DNA from: Tilletiaria anomala UBC 951
Lineage: Eukaryota; Basidiomycota; Exobasidiomycetes; Georgefischeriales; Tilletiariaceae
Assembly (NCBI RefSeq): GCF_000711695.1
Contig: NW_013547017.1
Coordinates: 248,001-312,000, forward strand
Reading direction: 5' to 3'
DNA length: 64,000 nt
Under the pieces are notes generated by a model. The model ran no database searches. It was given only the letters and a program-made list of their open reading frames with translations, and was not told where the DNA came from. Numbering within the stretch: the first letter of the stretch is position 1; every line of letters starts with the position of its first letter. Below, piece after piece: positions 1 to 12,309 of the stretch. Position numbers and translations under genes: made by a program.

Positions 1-700
1 GCTTCTTCTTCGCTGCTTGAAATACGGCTTGTGGACAGCGGGACCTTGTTTCAGCTTCTTCAGCCGCGAATCGCGGGTCTCTACAGCCTAATCTCTTTGC
101 TTGGCGGTTCAGATTCAGAGTTGCAGCGTTGCAGTAGGAAAACGTTCTTTATTTTTGTTTTCTTTAATTTTTGGGGACAAGTCGACAAGGCACGTCCACC
201 GGTCCTGATGCCTTTTAATCGACAATGATTCACAATAACCGGTTGAGAACTGTGTAAGGATGCTATTGCGATCATTATGAACGATGCAACAGCGAATCAC
301 GTCCGTTTTTGACCCTTGCACCGCAGAGGAACTCGTGCACCTCGCCCGCCCTGATGACGGCGGGCCAGAATCACATTTGACATCCGTCATAGCCTCGCAG
401 GCCATGCTTTACTTTCGCAGCTTTCGACTCGAGGTGTTGAATAACGGCTCCCGTGGCGGATGGCCCTTCCCAATTGATGTTCTCACGTCGATAACCTCAT
501 TGACTGTTGTATCCGGGCGTGCCTAAGTGCTGCGAAAGGTGACATGATGCGGAAAGAGTCGACACCCGCTCAGGCGGAGGCGAACCATTCAAGGGACCGC
601 TCCCATCGTCTAGTCCTCCTCAATCTCCCGAGTTAGTGTACAATCCCACAACGGAGGTAATCAAGTGCAGGGATCCCCTAGAGTTCTAAATCGGTACCCA
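1..700. other. No gene recognised at left edge
   Basis: Only short overlapping open frames on both strands, none with convincing composition, motifs or splice sites. Could be the 3' end of a gene outside the window or intergenic sequence. Confidence 0.4.
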
Positions 701-1041
701 CATCAGACTGATAACATCGTCCCATTGTCTTAATCCCCTTGGGCACCCTGTGTAGAGACCAGGAATGTGTCGATCAAGTCTATGCACAGCTCTCACCTCA
801 AGCACAAGAACAACGGTCAGATCAAGTTGTACAAGGCTCTGAGATTTGTGAAGTTCCTGGGGGTGCCGACGCTGACGAGATGCTCCGACCAAATCGGCTG
901 CCTCCTAACCTTTGGCTAGCTCGCCTAGCCGTGGCGTTGGAGATCAAGAGTCGGACTAAATCTATCGAACAGGAGTGGCCCAGCAAGGTTCCCACTCGAA
1001 GGGCGAAGGTGAAGCAGCATTCAATCCGCATCCACAAGAGT

Positions 1042-2569
1042 GATTCTCCACGGAAGAGCTACATCATCTGCAAGAGCAGGAGGTAATCAACAGAGATCGT
1101 GAGCATCGCCAAGAGCCCGGTTCTATCAGGAAGCTGGAGGTCGCCAAAACCCCCACAGCTGCTTTCGAACAGTCCCCTGCGGTAAATGACACTACCAAAA
1201 GCGACAGCAGTAACCTTGCAACTCTCAGCAAAGTTGATGATTCATTGTCATCCCAAGAATGCGATGAAGGCGGCCACAACAGCCACGACGTCCCGGAGAG
1301 CGATGAACAAAGTGGAAGCCGCACGGGCAGTGACAGGGATAGGAAGATTGATAGCAGTAGCATAGGAGATGTTGAAGAGCTTTCTGGAGACAGTTTAGAC
1401 GCGAAGACAAGCTCTCAATGGCTCCGTGTCAGCATAAAGCGCCGAAAGCGATCCTACGGCGGCTCTGAGGACGATCTTGAATCGGAGGCGGCTAGTGACC
1501 CGGACTCGGAAGACGAGACTGAGAAGCTTCCTACACGGTGCCAGCAATCTTTGCCACCGTCAACGCCAACGTATAGCAAATACGCAGGACTTATTGGCGA
1601 CACGTTTCACCTCTATGAGGACGAGCAGGCAAACGGTAAGAAAACAAGCGCTTAGAAGAACGCCTAATACAACGGATGCACGCTGCCACTTTGACTGGAA
1701 TTGCAGCATTCTCGTGTTAGTCCGCCTTGGAACAGAGCGGCGATTGCACGATTCGGTCACACGACGTCAAAGACGTAACTAGAGGTTTTATGCTTCAGGA
1801 TTCGCTACCCTTTCGGACCAGGACGAATGCGAGCAGCTTGGATCTTCTTCACAATTTTAGCCCACTCGTCGCGGCGAGTTGGCTTGCGAGAAGAGGTACA
1901 GGAAACTCTCCACCGGCTCTCGAAGCCTGGATGCTTATGACGGGAAGGGATCTGTCAGAAGCGTATTATGCCATTCTGTGCACACATCCTCACAGCGCCC
2001 TAATCGGCTTGAATATGCAGTGGCGCACAAGGTGAGAGATGGAATGGCGATGCTGGCAGTCGACAACATGGAAGCTCGGAGAGATGGAGGTGGCGTTCGA
2101 TGTATACAAGCGAGAATATGAGGAGAATTGTCACAAGTGCAGAAAACTAGCGAAACTGCTTGCACGAGACCACCTCAATCTGCGGTGTGCATTGACTTTC
2201 GCGTTTAGGGGGAGCCATAGGCCTTACTTCTAACTCTATCGCACATGGCAGCCTATCCCTGCTTGGATTGGCGAGGAGCTAGATGCGGACGATAAAGTAA
2301 GCAACAGGAAAAGGAGAGATGAGAGTGGAGATGCGTCTTTTCGCGACATGCTGCAGCGGACCGTAGAGGACGTCGAGCTTGATGAAGACAACCAACGCTC
2401 AAGTGTTACAAGAGGCAACATAAAAAAGGCCCCCTCGCGCATGCAAAAGCTCGCTGACCAGGCCGCCGAAGCCTGGGAGGAAGTATCGAAGCATAGCCTG
2501 CAATGCGATCATTTCTGTACCGCATCCCTTGTACAATTACATTGTGCAAGCTGTTTCTTTGTAACATGA
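1042..2569 (+). CDS. Unresolved hypothetical multi-exon gene
   Basis: I do not recognise this protein. A frame open from about 1042 to 1635 encodes about 200 residues rich in Ser, Asp and Glu (for example DSSSIGDVEELSGDSLDAK and SDPDSEDETEKLP) and ends at a good donor (GTAAGA at 1636). It has no ATG in the exon, so an upstream exon is expected, perhaps in 739-1040. A second coding-like segment near 1861-2033 ends at a GTGAGA donor; a third (2073-2215) contains EYEENCHKCRKLAKLLARD. A last one begins after the acceptor CATGGCAG (about 2255) and runs to the stop at 2567-2569, with an amphipathic, probably coiled segment (MQKLADQAAEAWEEVSKH). I could not join the middle segments in frame, so exon borders are uncertain and the locus may be partly decayed. 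Low-complexity acidic composition suggests a nuclear or regulatory protein, but no function is claimed. Confidence 0.35.
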
Positions 2570-3080
2570 ACAGCTGTCTCGCACACCATCTGCTGTTATG
2601 CGTGCTCTTGGATCATATCTTGTCGCCCGACCACCGCCTGTGCCAAATGCTGGTGGCCTCTTTTTACCTTCGCTTACTCGCCCACCACTGTGCCGACCGC
2701 AAGAAAGACCAATCGCTTTTGCATCAACGTTCAGAAGGGCATATATAGATGCAAGGTGGAAGCAACTATACATGTGGGCTACGGCGATGGAAGAGGATGA
2801 GTTGTTGACGGTGAGAACCCCCGGCGGAACGAGATGATGGAACGGCACAGCACTCGGCAGCAGTTGAGTGTGCCGACTGCACCAAGCACCTCAGCCCACT
2901 GGTGTTGCCTCATGAGTTCATCAGGCATCGCCCTCCTCTCTTTGATAAATTGATATCTGTCTGAACAGCTCTCAACACCTCCATCCCTTCAAAGACGACT
3001 TTCGCGAAGGGTACGCTTCATTGCGTGCGAATCGACACTGTCTGGAGCTCGCTAGCGCAAGTCAATTGTGCGTGTACGAA
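2570..3080. promoter_or_regulatory. Intergenic region upstream of NDUFB10
   Basis: No supported gene. Presumably contains the 3' end of the hypothetical gene and the promoter/5' leader of the complex I subunit; a pyrimidine-rich stretch (CTCTCAACACCTCCATCCC, about 2970-2990) lies about 95 bases before the start codon. Confidence 0.3.
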
Positions 3081-3742
3081 ATGGAAGCCAAGCACCCGTC
3101 TGCGGAGGAGTACTCCGGTGCGTGGCCATCTGCCTTCTTTTTTCATTAGACCATCGATTGGGACAGGCATGCAGACTAACCTTTGCAATTGTGCTGTTCA
3201 CAGAGATCATCGCGCGGCGCGAGGAGAAGATCAGGGAGGACTGGATCCGAACAATGCAGGCGCGGATAGTCAGAGAGGAGCTGCAAAAGTGCCACAAGGC
3301 CGAAGGTGTCAACCACTACCAGGTCTGCCACGAGCTCGCGCAGACCTACCTGGACTTGCTCAAGGACGCAAAGGTGAGTCGAGCGCCTCTTTTTTCCTGA
3401 AGGGGAGCATCGACATGGATGAAGTAAGAGATACGTATGGAGCGGGGCAAAGTAGCAGCGCTGGAGGCCAGCGCATGGAAGGTTCGTGGGCTAAGGCTAA
3501 CTTTATGCTCAAGGTGGGAAAATGCTGGGCCACAAGCCTGAGCTTTTTCAGCCTGGATGCCTTCGCGATAGACAAGGTCGAAGTCGGTCATTCTTGGAAC
3601 ACCTTCGCTGTCTTTGGGATACATCGGTTACTTCTGCTGCGTCGCCGTTCTGAGAAGGTGTGACCCTGTTAGCCTTAGATTTTCGCTGACCAACAGCCCT
3701 ATCTGTCCACAGGTCAAGGGCTATCGAATCATTGACCAATAA
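3081..3742 (+). CDS. NADH:ubiquinone oxidoreductase subunit NDUFB10-like (PDSW, fungal 12 kDa subunit)
   Basis: Accessory subunit of mitochondrial complex I membrane arm. Model: exons 3081-3119ish (donor G|GTGCGT), 3204-3373, 3713-3742; protein of about 78 residues. Exon 2 carries the conserved core: REEKIREDWIRTMQARIVRE, then CHKAEGVNHYQVCHELAQTY, matching the family pattern of a basic helix followed by two spaced Cys that form the CHCH-like pair (C...C about 12 apart). Exon 3 gives VKGYRIIDQ and stop, matching the KGY-containing end of the fungal 12 kDa subunit. Length is close to the fungal family (about 80-95 aa). The first exon is short, and an upstream non-coding or extra 5' exon is possible. 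The intron of about 340 nt before exon 3 is unusually long for this window. No targeting peptide is seen, as usual for this subunit. Confidence 0.8.
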
Positions 3743-3841
3743 ACACCACAAATGCAATGCTACTTTTATGAATAGATTTCTATTGCGTGAGGCTAATTGT
3801 CTATTCTACAGGGTGCATGGATATTCATCGGACTGCGAAGC

Positions 3842-6800
3842 TTATCTGGCAGCTCTGCGTAGGGTCAGCCTGCGGTGCGCGCGTTTAAAGAGACACCAGC
3901 GCCATGTGAGGATGATGAGCACGTTCGTGCACATGATGGCGATGACGATGCCGAACCACCAGTGATCCGGTCCAAGCAAATCATTGCCGGGGATTTTGAC
4001 GTTGAAGGAAAAGAGACTAGTGATAAAGACTGAGGTGACGATGGTAAGCGTGATGGTGGCCAGCGTGATGATCTTCCTGTCTGCATGCTGTCTAATCCGT
4101 CTATTGTAGATGGTAAGTGAAGAGAGGTAAGAGTAGTGTAAGTCACCGAGATGGGCCTCGTTGATCTGAAGTTGCGCGAGCAGAGCAATGATGTGGTCGT
4201 GCACGTCGCCCAAATATATAGACACTTCCGTGCGGGCCATGCTGGCGGAACGCAGTTCCGTCAGACGCTTGCGCAGGCCGCGAACCGCATCGTTTTTCGG
4301 AGCCAGCAGCCGCAGCATGCCCGTTGCGATCTTTCGCGTCTGAGTGATCCGCCGCAGGAGGTTGCTCTGCTCAAGCGCAGTCCGGCTCTTGAAGGCTTCA
4401 GGTGTCTCGAGCGCCTTCTTCCCAGTACCATAGCGGACACGATCGAGCAAAGATGCTGAGGTCTCCGTTTTGATCTTGGTCTGGTATTGCTGCTCGATCA
4501 GGACGTTGGGCAGACGCTCAGCTAACCAAAGAGGAAGGTGAATGAAGTTGAGCCAGCGTAACGCGTAACGCAGTTTGGTTCGCCTGGTCTGCAGAACTGT
4601 GAAAGGCAAGTCATCATGGCCGTTGCGAGCGCTGTATGTGATAGCACGGATCTCATCCACAGGGATGTGGTCGGCTCTCATGGTCGGATCGGTCGGATCG
4701 CCAGCTTCTTGCTCAAGGTCGACAAGCTCCGTCTCGACAAATGATAGGAGGGGAAAGAACGCATCGACTACCGAGTCGTACAAGCCATGGGCGATCCAAT
4801 CTGATTGGCGCAAGAGGGTAAGCGTCCTGAGCTATTGCTCATTTTCAAGTTTCGACTCACCGGATGTCAGATCGACCGGCTGAGAAAGGTCTACAAGGCG
4901 CTTCAGGACGTAGTCTGTATGCTTTGAGACATCGTCAAAGTGGAACTGCAGAACCACATTTCCAGTCAGCGGAGGGCTGTTTTTTTCCAAACCCTGATTA
5001 AGGTGACATACCGAAATAACACCATGGGTGAACACAACCAGATACAGATTGACTGCACCCACGCTCACGCCTTCCACACCTTCTTTGCCGTCAAGACCTT
5101 CAATAATGTCAACCCTTGCTTTCTTGCTCTGCGCTGCTGTCGTTTGTAGATCTTTGTGGGAGTCTGCAGTGTGACTGCCAAGCTTTGACAGCACCTTCTC
5201 GGTGTTGCGTTCCTGCATCTCAAATGAATTGACATCGTTGTCCTCTTTGAAAATCATCTTCGGGAGCGTAGCCGACGCAGTTTCATTGATTGTCTCTGCC
5301 GGGTTGGATGCAGTGCCGGAGGTGTAGCGGAAGTAGCGCTCGTCTATCGCGCGGATGACCACGAAGTAGTAGCCCAACTTCTCGAACACATCCACTTTTT
5401 CTCGCGACTCCTGTTGCAAAACGTCTTCCACCGTCAAAGGATGTAAAGGGAACATCTGTAATGCGAAATGTTCTAGTTCACCGCCGGATAGGCCTCTGAT
5501 GAAGCTCGCTCACCTTACTCAGCTCTACCATATCTCGATAAGTCGGAAAGCTAACATCTAACCACCAAGCAGCCCCGCTGTCAGAGGGACCCACTAGAGT
5601 CTGTGGCCAGTCATCCTTAGGCGGAGGCGGAGAAAAGGAGCTTTTGACTGCTCCTACACCCGTTGGTGTCGTTGCTGAAGTATTATGATAGGAAGCATCA
5701 AAGCCATCAGGAGCATGTGCGCGCATCGAGATGTCCGTAATTGTAGAGGCGACAGGATACGGTATTGGAGCATGGATAGTCGAAAGTCCACGCGAGAACT
5801 CAAGTGCGAAGTTGATATGGGGGCTTAGCGGGATGTCGCTCATGTGTTGCCACGCAAGCTCTCGCTCGTCCCGCCCTGCGTCATCGGCAGCATCCTGTGA
5901 AGCTTGTTTGCTGGAGAGGCCTCTATCACGGGTGTGTGACGAAAGATTCTCTAGTGCTGTCTTTTCCAGATCCAATGCTGGAGGCGGCAACGCGAGGTCT
6001 CCGGCTTCTGCATCTAGATCCAAGGCCGGCCGAGTGTCGTTGCTCCTCTTTCGATAGGCGTGACTACGGAAATCGTTACCACTGGTGGCTTCCACTCTCC
6101 TTTCGCTCCTTTCTCCAGCGAGGTCTCCTACTGCAGCATCTTGCTGCCTGCGAGTTGCGCGCAATGCGTACAGCTGCTGCTTGACAGCTAGCAACGAGAT
6201 GGTCTGCAGTACCTTGCTGGCTTCTCCGGTCTCAAAGAATTTTGCAGCAGGGTGAAGGTTTCCGCTGACCGCGCCCACTCCACTCATATGGTGTGTGCGA
6301 TGCGTGTGCCTTCGATTAGCAGAGAGGGCTCTGCCTGCCGCTTGACCTTGGGCCACGGTATTGGGCATGGACAGCGGCTGTCCCGGTAAAGGGATTGGGA
6401 GGGGAACAGGAGTAAACATTGTGTAGCGCGTCACACCCCCAGCAGCCTCTTTAGCGCGTTTTGCTTTGTGCCTGGCATGCTTGCTAGGTTTCGGCGGCAG
6501 GATACCCTGTTCAATGAGCTGCTTCTCACGAGCTTTGGCGCGCTTTGCTGCTTGTTTGCCTGCTTTAATTCCTCGGCGAGCAGAACGCGATGACTGTCCT
6601 CCTCCACCGCGTCGGCGACGCTCAACAAATTCATTCACGATTGGTCCGATGACAGATGTATTGAGGTGCCGCATGGAGACGGGTGAGCCGCCCGGACTGG
6701 CCGATCTGCGACTGCTAGATGCCGCGCGGCTTGCCGCCCTGCGTCGGCTCCTTCTACGATTCTTGCTGCTGCCGTGATGCTGGTGTCGCGAGCGGCCACT

Positions 6801-8558
6801 GCGCGAGGATCTTGCTGAACGACCGGAGACGGAGCTGGTGATCGATTGACCGGACGCCGATCTGCGGGATGAGCTACTCGAAGAAGAGCTGCTGGAAGAG
6901 CTGGAACTAGACGATGAGCTTGAAGAGGAATCGTCTCCGAAGAAAGCCCGTAGCCGAGCTATCGTCAAGCCGTATCCGCCTTCCGAGGAGCTGCTTGAAG
7001 AGCTCGAGCTCGAACCACTATCCGACGAGCTAGAGCTAGAAGAAGAGCTGCTACTGCTACTGGACAATGCGGCAGTAGAGCCAGCTGCCGAACTTCGACT
7101 TCCGCGTCTCGAACCTCCACCACTACTCTTCCCGGATGCCGCCAAGCCTGATGATCCACGTTCTTTTCGTCCCCGTCGTCCTCGATGTCGACGATCTCGC
7201 GCTTCACGCACAAATTCGTCCAATGATCGATACGTATCCCCGGGCACGTATCCCTCTGGCAGGTATCGTCTGCGCACCCTCTTTTGCTCGGGTGCGAAGG
7301 ATAGGTGCAAGCCTGCGGTACGCCGGCGCGCTGGCGCAGGACCCTCTGCAGAGACAGCCTGCTGAGACCTAGTTCCTGCTCCTACTCCCTGTTGCTGGCC
7401 CCCAAGCGCGGCTTTCGGTATCTTGTTACCTTGCTGTACAACCTGTATCAAACGTTCCGCGTTCCTGGCGTCCGGCGCGGGTGGGATCTTTGGAATGTGG
7501 AGCGATTTCATCGTGCCACCTGTTGCAACGGGTATGCTCTCATACGACGCGTTTTTCATCCCCGTTGAAAGCTGGGTGTGTGAATCGGACTGAGACTGGG
7601 ATTGAGAGTGGAATTGCCCACGGCCCTGAGGTCGTGCATTTGATGGGCGAGTTCGAGTTTGCAGAATTGAAGGACCAGGTTCCCTGATTCTTTCACCCCC
7701 TTCCAGTACAGCATGACCCGAAGCACCAAGATCCGCACTGGCGTGCGTTTCGCTCTGCCTTCTTCGCCTGCGCAGCCCGCGTTTCCCAAGCTCACCGATT
7801 TTGACTGGTTGCGATAGCCGTGAAGGCCTTCTTTGCTGCCGCCTCTTTCGACCACTCGGCGAAGGACTGGCTTCACGCTCACCCTCTGATTCGAGTGTGA
7901 CAAGCGAATCCGAGTCTGAAGTATCATCTTCCTCATCCTCGTTGCCTTCATCTTCATCCTCATGGTCATAGCCTTCATCTCTGTCGCTGCATTCAGCTCC
8001 ACGATGGGCTTGCTGATCGCTTCCTTGATCATTGTCAGCGATATTTTCTTCAGCGAGACGATGGTCTTCGCATCCGTCAGGTTCGTCAGACCGTTGCCGT
8101 CGTTGCGTGGATCCTCTCGAACGTACCCCGGCGTTCTGAAGGCCCAGAATGACCAAAGACGAGATCATGGGAATCCAACGTCTGCGTCCTGGTGCATTAC
8201 TTACCTTTTGTCGAGGGTATGGTGAGCTAGCGCCCGCAAGTGGCGACGTAATCCTACTCATGTGTGTGGCTAATCTTGAAGACGGAGAAGAAATTGGCCA
8301 ACGATCCCTCTTTGGAAGCGTTTCAGACGCGAGACCTGAAGCTAAAAGGTCTTCAAGCTCCATAGCTGCAACCTGTTCCGTCACATCAACTTCTCCTTGC
8401 GGTGAATGAGAAGCGGTGCGTCTGCCGCCGTTGTTGCTAGCGAAAGTGATGGTAGCGTTGCTCCTCTCTCGCACCGGAAGCCAGGGTCGGCGAGGGCGCG
8501 AGGGCTCTGCCTCGCCTTCCGGCGTACTATTCACAGGTGGTTCTGTTGATTGTTGCAT
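3842..8558 (-). CDS. CorA-type Mg2+ transporter (MNR2/ALR-like) with very long disordered N-terminus
   Basis: Divalent cation channel of the CorA family. Exons (minus): 8558-5514, 5455-4861, 4800-3842; 1532 aa if exon 1 is continuous. A likely additional in-frame intron, 8204-8136 (GTAAGT...TTCAG, 69 nt), would shorten it by 23 residues. The first ~990 residues are disordered, with acidic, SR-like and long poly-Ser tracts (DNA 6860-7070). The CorA domain then begins with WWLDVSFPT (exon 1 end), joins to HPLTVEDVLQQESREKVDVF and YYFVV (exon 2), and continues as DWIAHGLYDSVVDAFFPLL (exon 3). Two transmembrane helices follow near the C-terminus. The signature Gly-Met-Asn at the end of the first helix is replaced by Ser-Phe-Asn (codons 4001-4009) in FSFNVKIPGND. 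Architecture resembles fungal vacuolar or plasma-membrane Mg transporters; the altered signature leaves ion choice open. No regulatory site was identified. Confidence 0.88.
6860..7075 (-). repeat. Poly-serine-coding low-complexity tracts in CorA exon 1
   Basis: Runs of AGC/TCG/TCT-type codons on the minus strand give two blocks of 15-20 consecutive Ser interrupted by EGGYGLTIARLRAFFGDD. Codons are mixed rather than one pure triplet, which argues for selection on the protein rather than a fresh microsatellite expansion. Confidence 0.8.
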
Positions 8559-9837
8559 TTCGACTTTGCGGGAGAAACTGATGAGTCGTCCACTCTTTAT
8601 GAAAGCCTTGCATAAGGAGACGGCGGCCGTATTGCATTAATCGAAATCGTTTTCGAAAACGCTGCCGTCAATACAGCTCCCTCGCGGTCCATGATGAGGG
8701 AATTACTGATGAGTAGCAGTGCTTAAGAACAATGCCGCAAATGCGAGGATGTACTCCTCTAGCTTCGTGAGATTGGATGGCTGTATTTGGTGATGAAACG
8801 ATGTACTTGGCGGAAAGGTTTCGTTGAATAGAGCACCAGCGCTGCTTCGGCAGAATAGCAAAACGATTCGACAGGTCAAGCAAACCTGAAGCTTTCGTGT
8901 GGCCGACGCACTTGCACCTCTCAGACCTCGGTGCCTCACCCGCGCGCATGGATCATCAAAGGTTTGGAGCAAGCTTCAAGGCAGCACCAACGACGAGCTT
9001 GGTAAAGAAAGGAAAGGTGAAAGCTGTACAACCCGAAAGCGACCGCGGAAAACCCCTTTTTCTTGGAGCTCAAAACTCCCAAGGCACGAGATACTTGCCA
9101 ATGCGCCTTCAAGTTCGGGGGGTTCCAATGTTTCCGGTAATGGGCGTTAATATTATGGAAGTTTATGGTTCTCTCCTGGATCCTGATCGGTACCTGTATC
9201 AGATTCAAGGGAACCCACCCAACCTGTGCCGGCGGTCTGTCATTTTTTGAGGCTTGATGAGAGAGCTGTTCGTTGAATTGTGGTGATTTTGCTTGTTTGT
9301 TTCTCACACTATTTGTTCCTACTCATCACGAACTCGCAGATATGCTAAAGCGCACGTTCTGGCTTTGCCAGTGTCCTTTGCCCGGTCTTGCCTCGGTTTT
9401 TCGGCACTGCAGAGCCTCCTTACCACCAAGGCGTAATCATGGGCCACGGCAGCCTAGTCCTAGGCACACCCACCAGCCTTCGGCGTAGATCACTCGCATC
9501 GTCATCGCGTCCAGAAGCATTCCTACACGCACTGCGGACGCGAAGAAAGTTTGATGCAATTTCAGGCAGGAAAAATTGGCAGAGAAGAGCAGGGGCGCTT
9601 GTGCCGACCGCAAAGCATGATTTCGCCACGCTCTCCTGAACAGTACAAGTTGCTACAAGTCAATTCATAGCAGCTATAGCCTACTTTCGAACAGTTAGTC
9701 AGGCTTGATGTCCTTGTTTCTGCTGGACTGAAATTGCTCTTTCGGGTCGAAATCCTGCTCTTTATCATTGTGCATGTATCCTTATCTTTCTGATCCAACA
9801 GCCGATGGTCCCACTGGCTCGAGGTTGCGCGTTTCGC
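8559..9837. promoter_or_regulatory. Intergenic; promoter side of the CorA gene
   Basis: No open frame here has recognisable motifs or convincing splice junctions. It holds the CorA upstream region (starting 8559) and the 3' flank of the unresolved minus-strand gene that ends at 9838. Confidence 0.35.
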
Positions 9838-11193
9838 CTATTCGTTCATCCACCAATCCGCATCTGGGATCTCTCCACGCTGGATAAAGTCCCACATCAG
9901 GTCCCACAATCGAATATTCGGCTGACCAGGTCGGTTCATCTTCAACATTTTGAATGCGTCCACGTGGCGAATGACTTTCGGCCTGGGTCCTCCTTCCCAT
10001 CTCATAGTTCGAATTCCTGCTGAAGCCCGACAGGTATCGGAGAGCCTCGAAACCAGCCGAGAGCTCGAGAGTCCAAGAAAAAACTGCTGGCGGTGACTGC
10101 TAGCCGTGCTTCCTGAATACCCTCTTCGAGCATTGGCACGCCTTGTCGACCGGTTTCAATTGCAGATGCTGATGACTACCACGCTCTCACACCCGTCGTG
10201 TCCGCCTTGTCTCCTAGAGGGGTCCCTGGCTCCCACCATTGTCAATTGCGTTCCGATTCGACGGACACCGCTGCGCCGAGAATACGTGTGAAGGCATGCG
10301 ACATTCGCAACGACACTTTGCAGATGAAGTCGTTCGAGAGGAAGATGTCCAATGTGGGTATGTGCCATTCGTCAAAGCACTGCACGAGCTCGGGGACACC
10401 GCCCAGATAACTGTAGAGTTCGAAACCACGAACTTCAAAGAGATGGAATTGGCGGAAGCGGCAAGCCGCTATGCTCAAGATTGGCTTCACTGGGTTGGTA
10501 TTCCTAGTTACTCACTGCAAGGCGTCCAACCTGGAAACCGGATATCCTGCCCAGTGGATCGTTCCTAGATCCATGTACCCAGCCTGGTCGATCGCATATC
10601 GCCCCTCTAGGCCCTCTTGGACAGTCTTCCCTGGATTCCCAGCAAAGCCAATATATGGCGGGGCGCTGCCGGCTGTGAGCAACCTGTCCACATGTACAGT
10701 AGGATCGTGGCATCGCAACGTGTGCACAAAGATTGGGGCAATGTGTTCTCCGAGCGAATTCGCGGTCAGCATCATCTCCATTCTTCTTCGTTGTCCCTGG
10801 TGATCAGAGATTTATGAAGGTGAAAGCTGACAAAAACGCTTGCGCACGTACACAATTATCGCACCATAGTCTGATTCGGCTACAGATCCATACCAACGCG
10901 GTAGCCGTGCTTGAGCACCTATCGCGCTCGCTCCTTCCGGGAGAGCTCCATGCCGCCGATTTGGCCAGCGCAGTCGTTCACGAAACTACTTCCCTGAAGT
11001 CGCAGGTCAAAGGCATGGCTGGCGAGCCTTTCCATGCCAGCCAGCTGGAACGTGTGGAAGCACAGGACAGACAAGCGATCAGCGACAGAGTTAGCGGGTG
11101 AAATGTATCGCCATTTGCTGGTGCACATATTGCGAAGGCTTGATAGAATTCGGACGGCACACCCGTAGTCTGACCTATGATCAAGGTCGACAT
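9838..11193 (-). CDS. Unresolved gene fragments, possible F-box/LRR-type or decayed protein
   Basis: Several protein-like pieces lie in order on the minus strand but in different frames. 11128-10919 has LSVLCFHTFQLAGMERLASH; 10781-10512 has APIFVHTLRCHDPTVHVDRL; 10490-10242 has FELYSYLGGVPELVQCFDEW. A final piece starting near 10005 (MRWEGGPRPKVIRHVDAF) ends in RGEIPDADWWMNE and a stop at 9838. The pattern of short hydrophobic stretches followed by a conserved-looking acidic, Trp-rich tail is reminiscent of fungal F-box/leucine-rich proteins, but this is only an impression. I could not find junctions linking all pieces, so the gene may have many small introns or may be decaying. Coordinates are the envelope of the pieces. 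Confidence 0.3.
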
Positions 11194-11199
11194 TCTTCC

Positions 11200-12309
11200 G
11201 CTTCCATTTTCATTGTCAACCCCTCCTTCTGTCGACCCAAAAACGGTCGCTGCGAGCGCCCATACGCACCTGAAAGCGGAAACATGAAGAGATCCTCAGA
11301 TCCTCGCGAGGCAAGGCTTCATGTAGCGGCAAAGGCATCCTGTCAGACTTGGCTCGTTGTGAATCAGGTTCTGAAAGGACCGGAGAATGCTGCAGAAGAT
11401 TACGATGGGAGATGTACAGTGCAGTTCGCTGTTGATGACGAATCTGAGCGGCAGTGAAGGTGGGCAAGGTGGTAATCAAATGCGACTGACGCGAAACCAA
11501 CCTGGCAAGGAACATCACGCGATCACATAAAATCCCGTGTCGATATGGTTGCTGATGACCTTGCTCCGTCCCTTGCAGCAATGTGACATGTCAGGAGTTT
11601 GGGATACAATTATCAAGCTCGCTCGTTGGCAGGCACAAAGTTCGTTCGGATAATTTGGGGAGTTGACAGCCTACTCTCTCTCGTCTCCGGCGCCTGGCGC
11701 ACTTCTTTTTTGACTTATGTGAAGTTTCTACTATTTCCCTGGTCTTTACCTCCGCTACTTCCGACACTAGGCTACTCGGTCGGACGAGATGAGAAAAAAA
11801 TATCAATTACCTAAGATTGATCGAACCGCGGAAAAGGACAAATTTGACAAGGCACTCTTTTGTTAACAGAAAATCAATCTGGAAGTGTTGGACAACACCA
11901 AAAGCGTGTTTTTGCGTACTTGCTTGCTGTGGTGGGGAAAACATCAGATATCAGCGCCTCAGCGCTGAGCCCATAGGTGAACTAAAGGCCAGCAAGCAGC
12001 AACGATAGTGTATGAAAGTACGCGAGATTTCTATCACATGAGCAGGTTGGCCGCCGCCCCACACGGGTCGTTCTCAGTCGCATGAAACACGAATGAAGGA
12101 CATGATCATAATTTTTTCTTTTTGTCCGGACATCTGGAGAGTAAAACCAACTGTCTATTGACTGGGGGGAGAGTTTGTAGCACGACAACCTGATGTTGAC
12201 ACGGTGGCCCCAAAATGCTCGCGGCCATCCATGCGCATGTGTATTCAATAATGTGAGGTGGATTTGACCCCAGCGGATTGCAAAAGTCAGGGCGGGCAAC
12301 CTGACGCAC
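11200..12309. other. Intergenic, no gene seen
   Basis: Short frames only. Includes the 3' flank of the acid phosphatase gene (which ends at 12310) and the possible 5' side of the unresolved minus-strand fragments. Confidence 0.35.
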
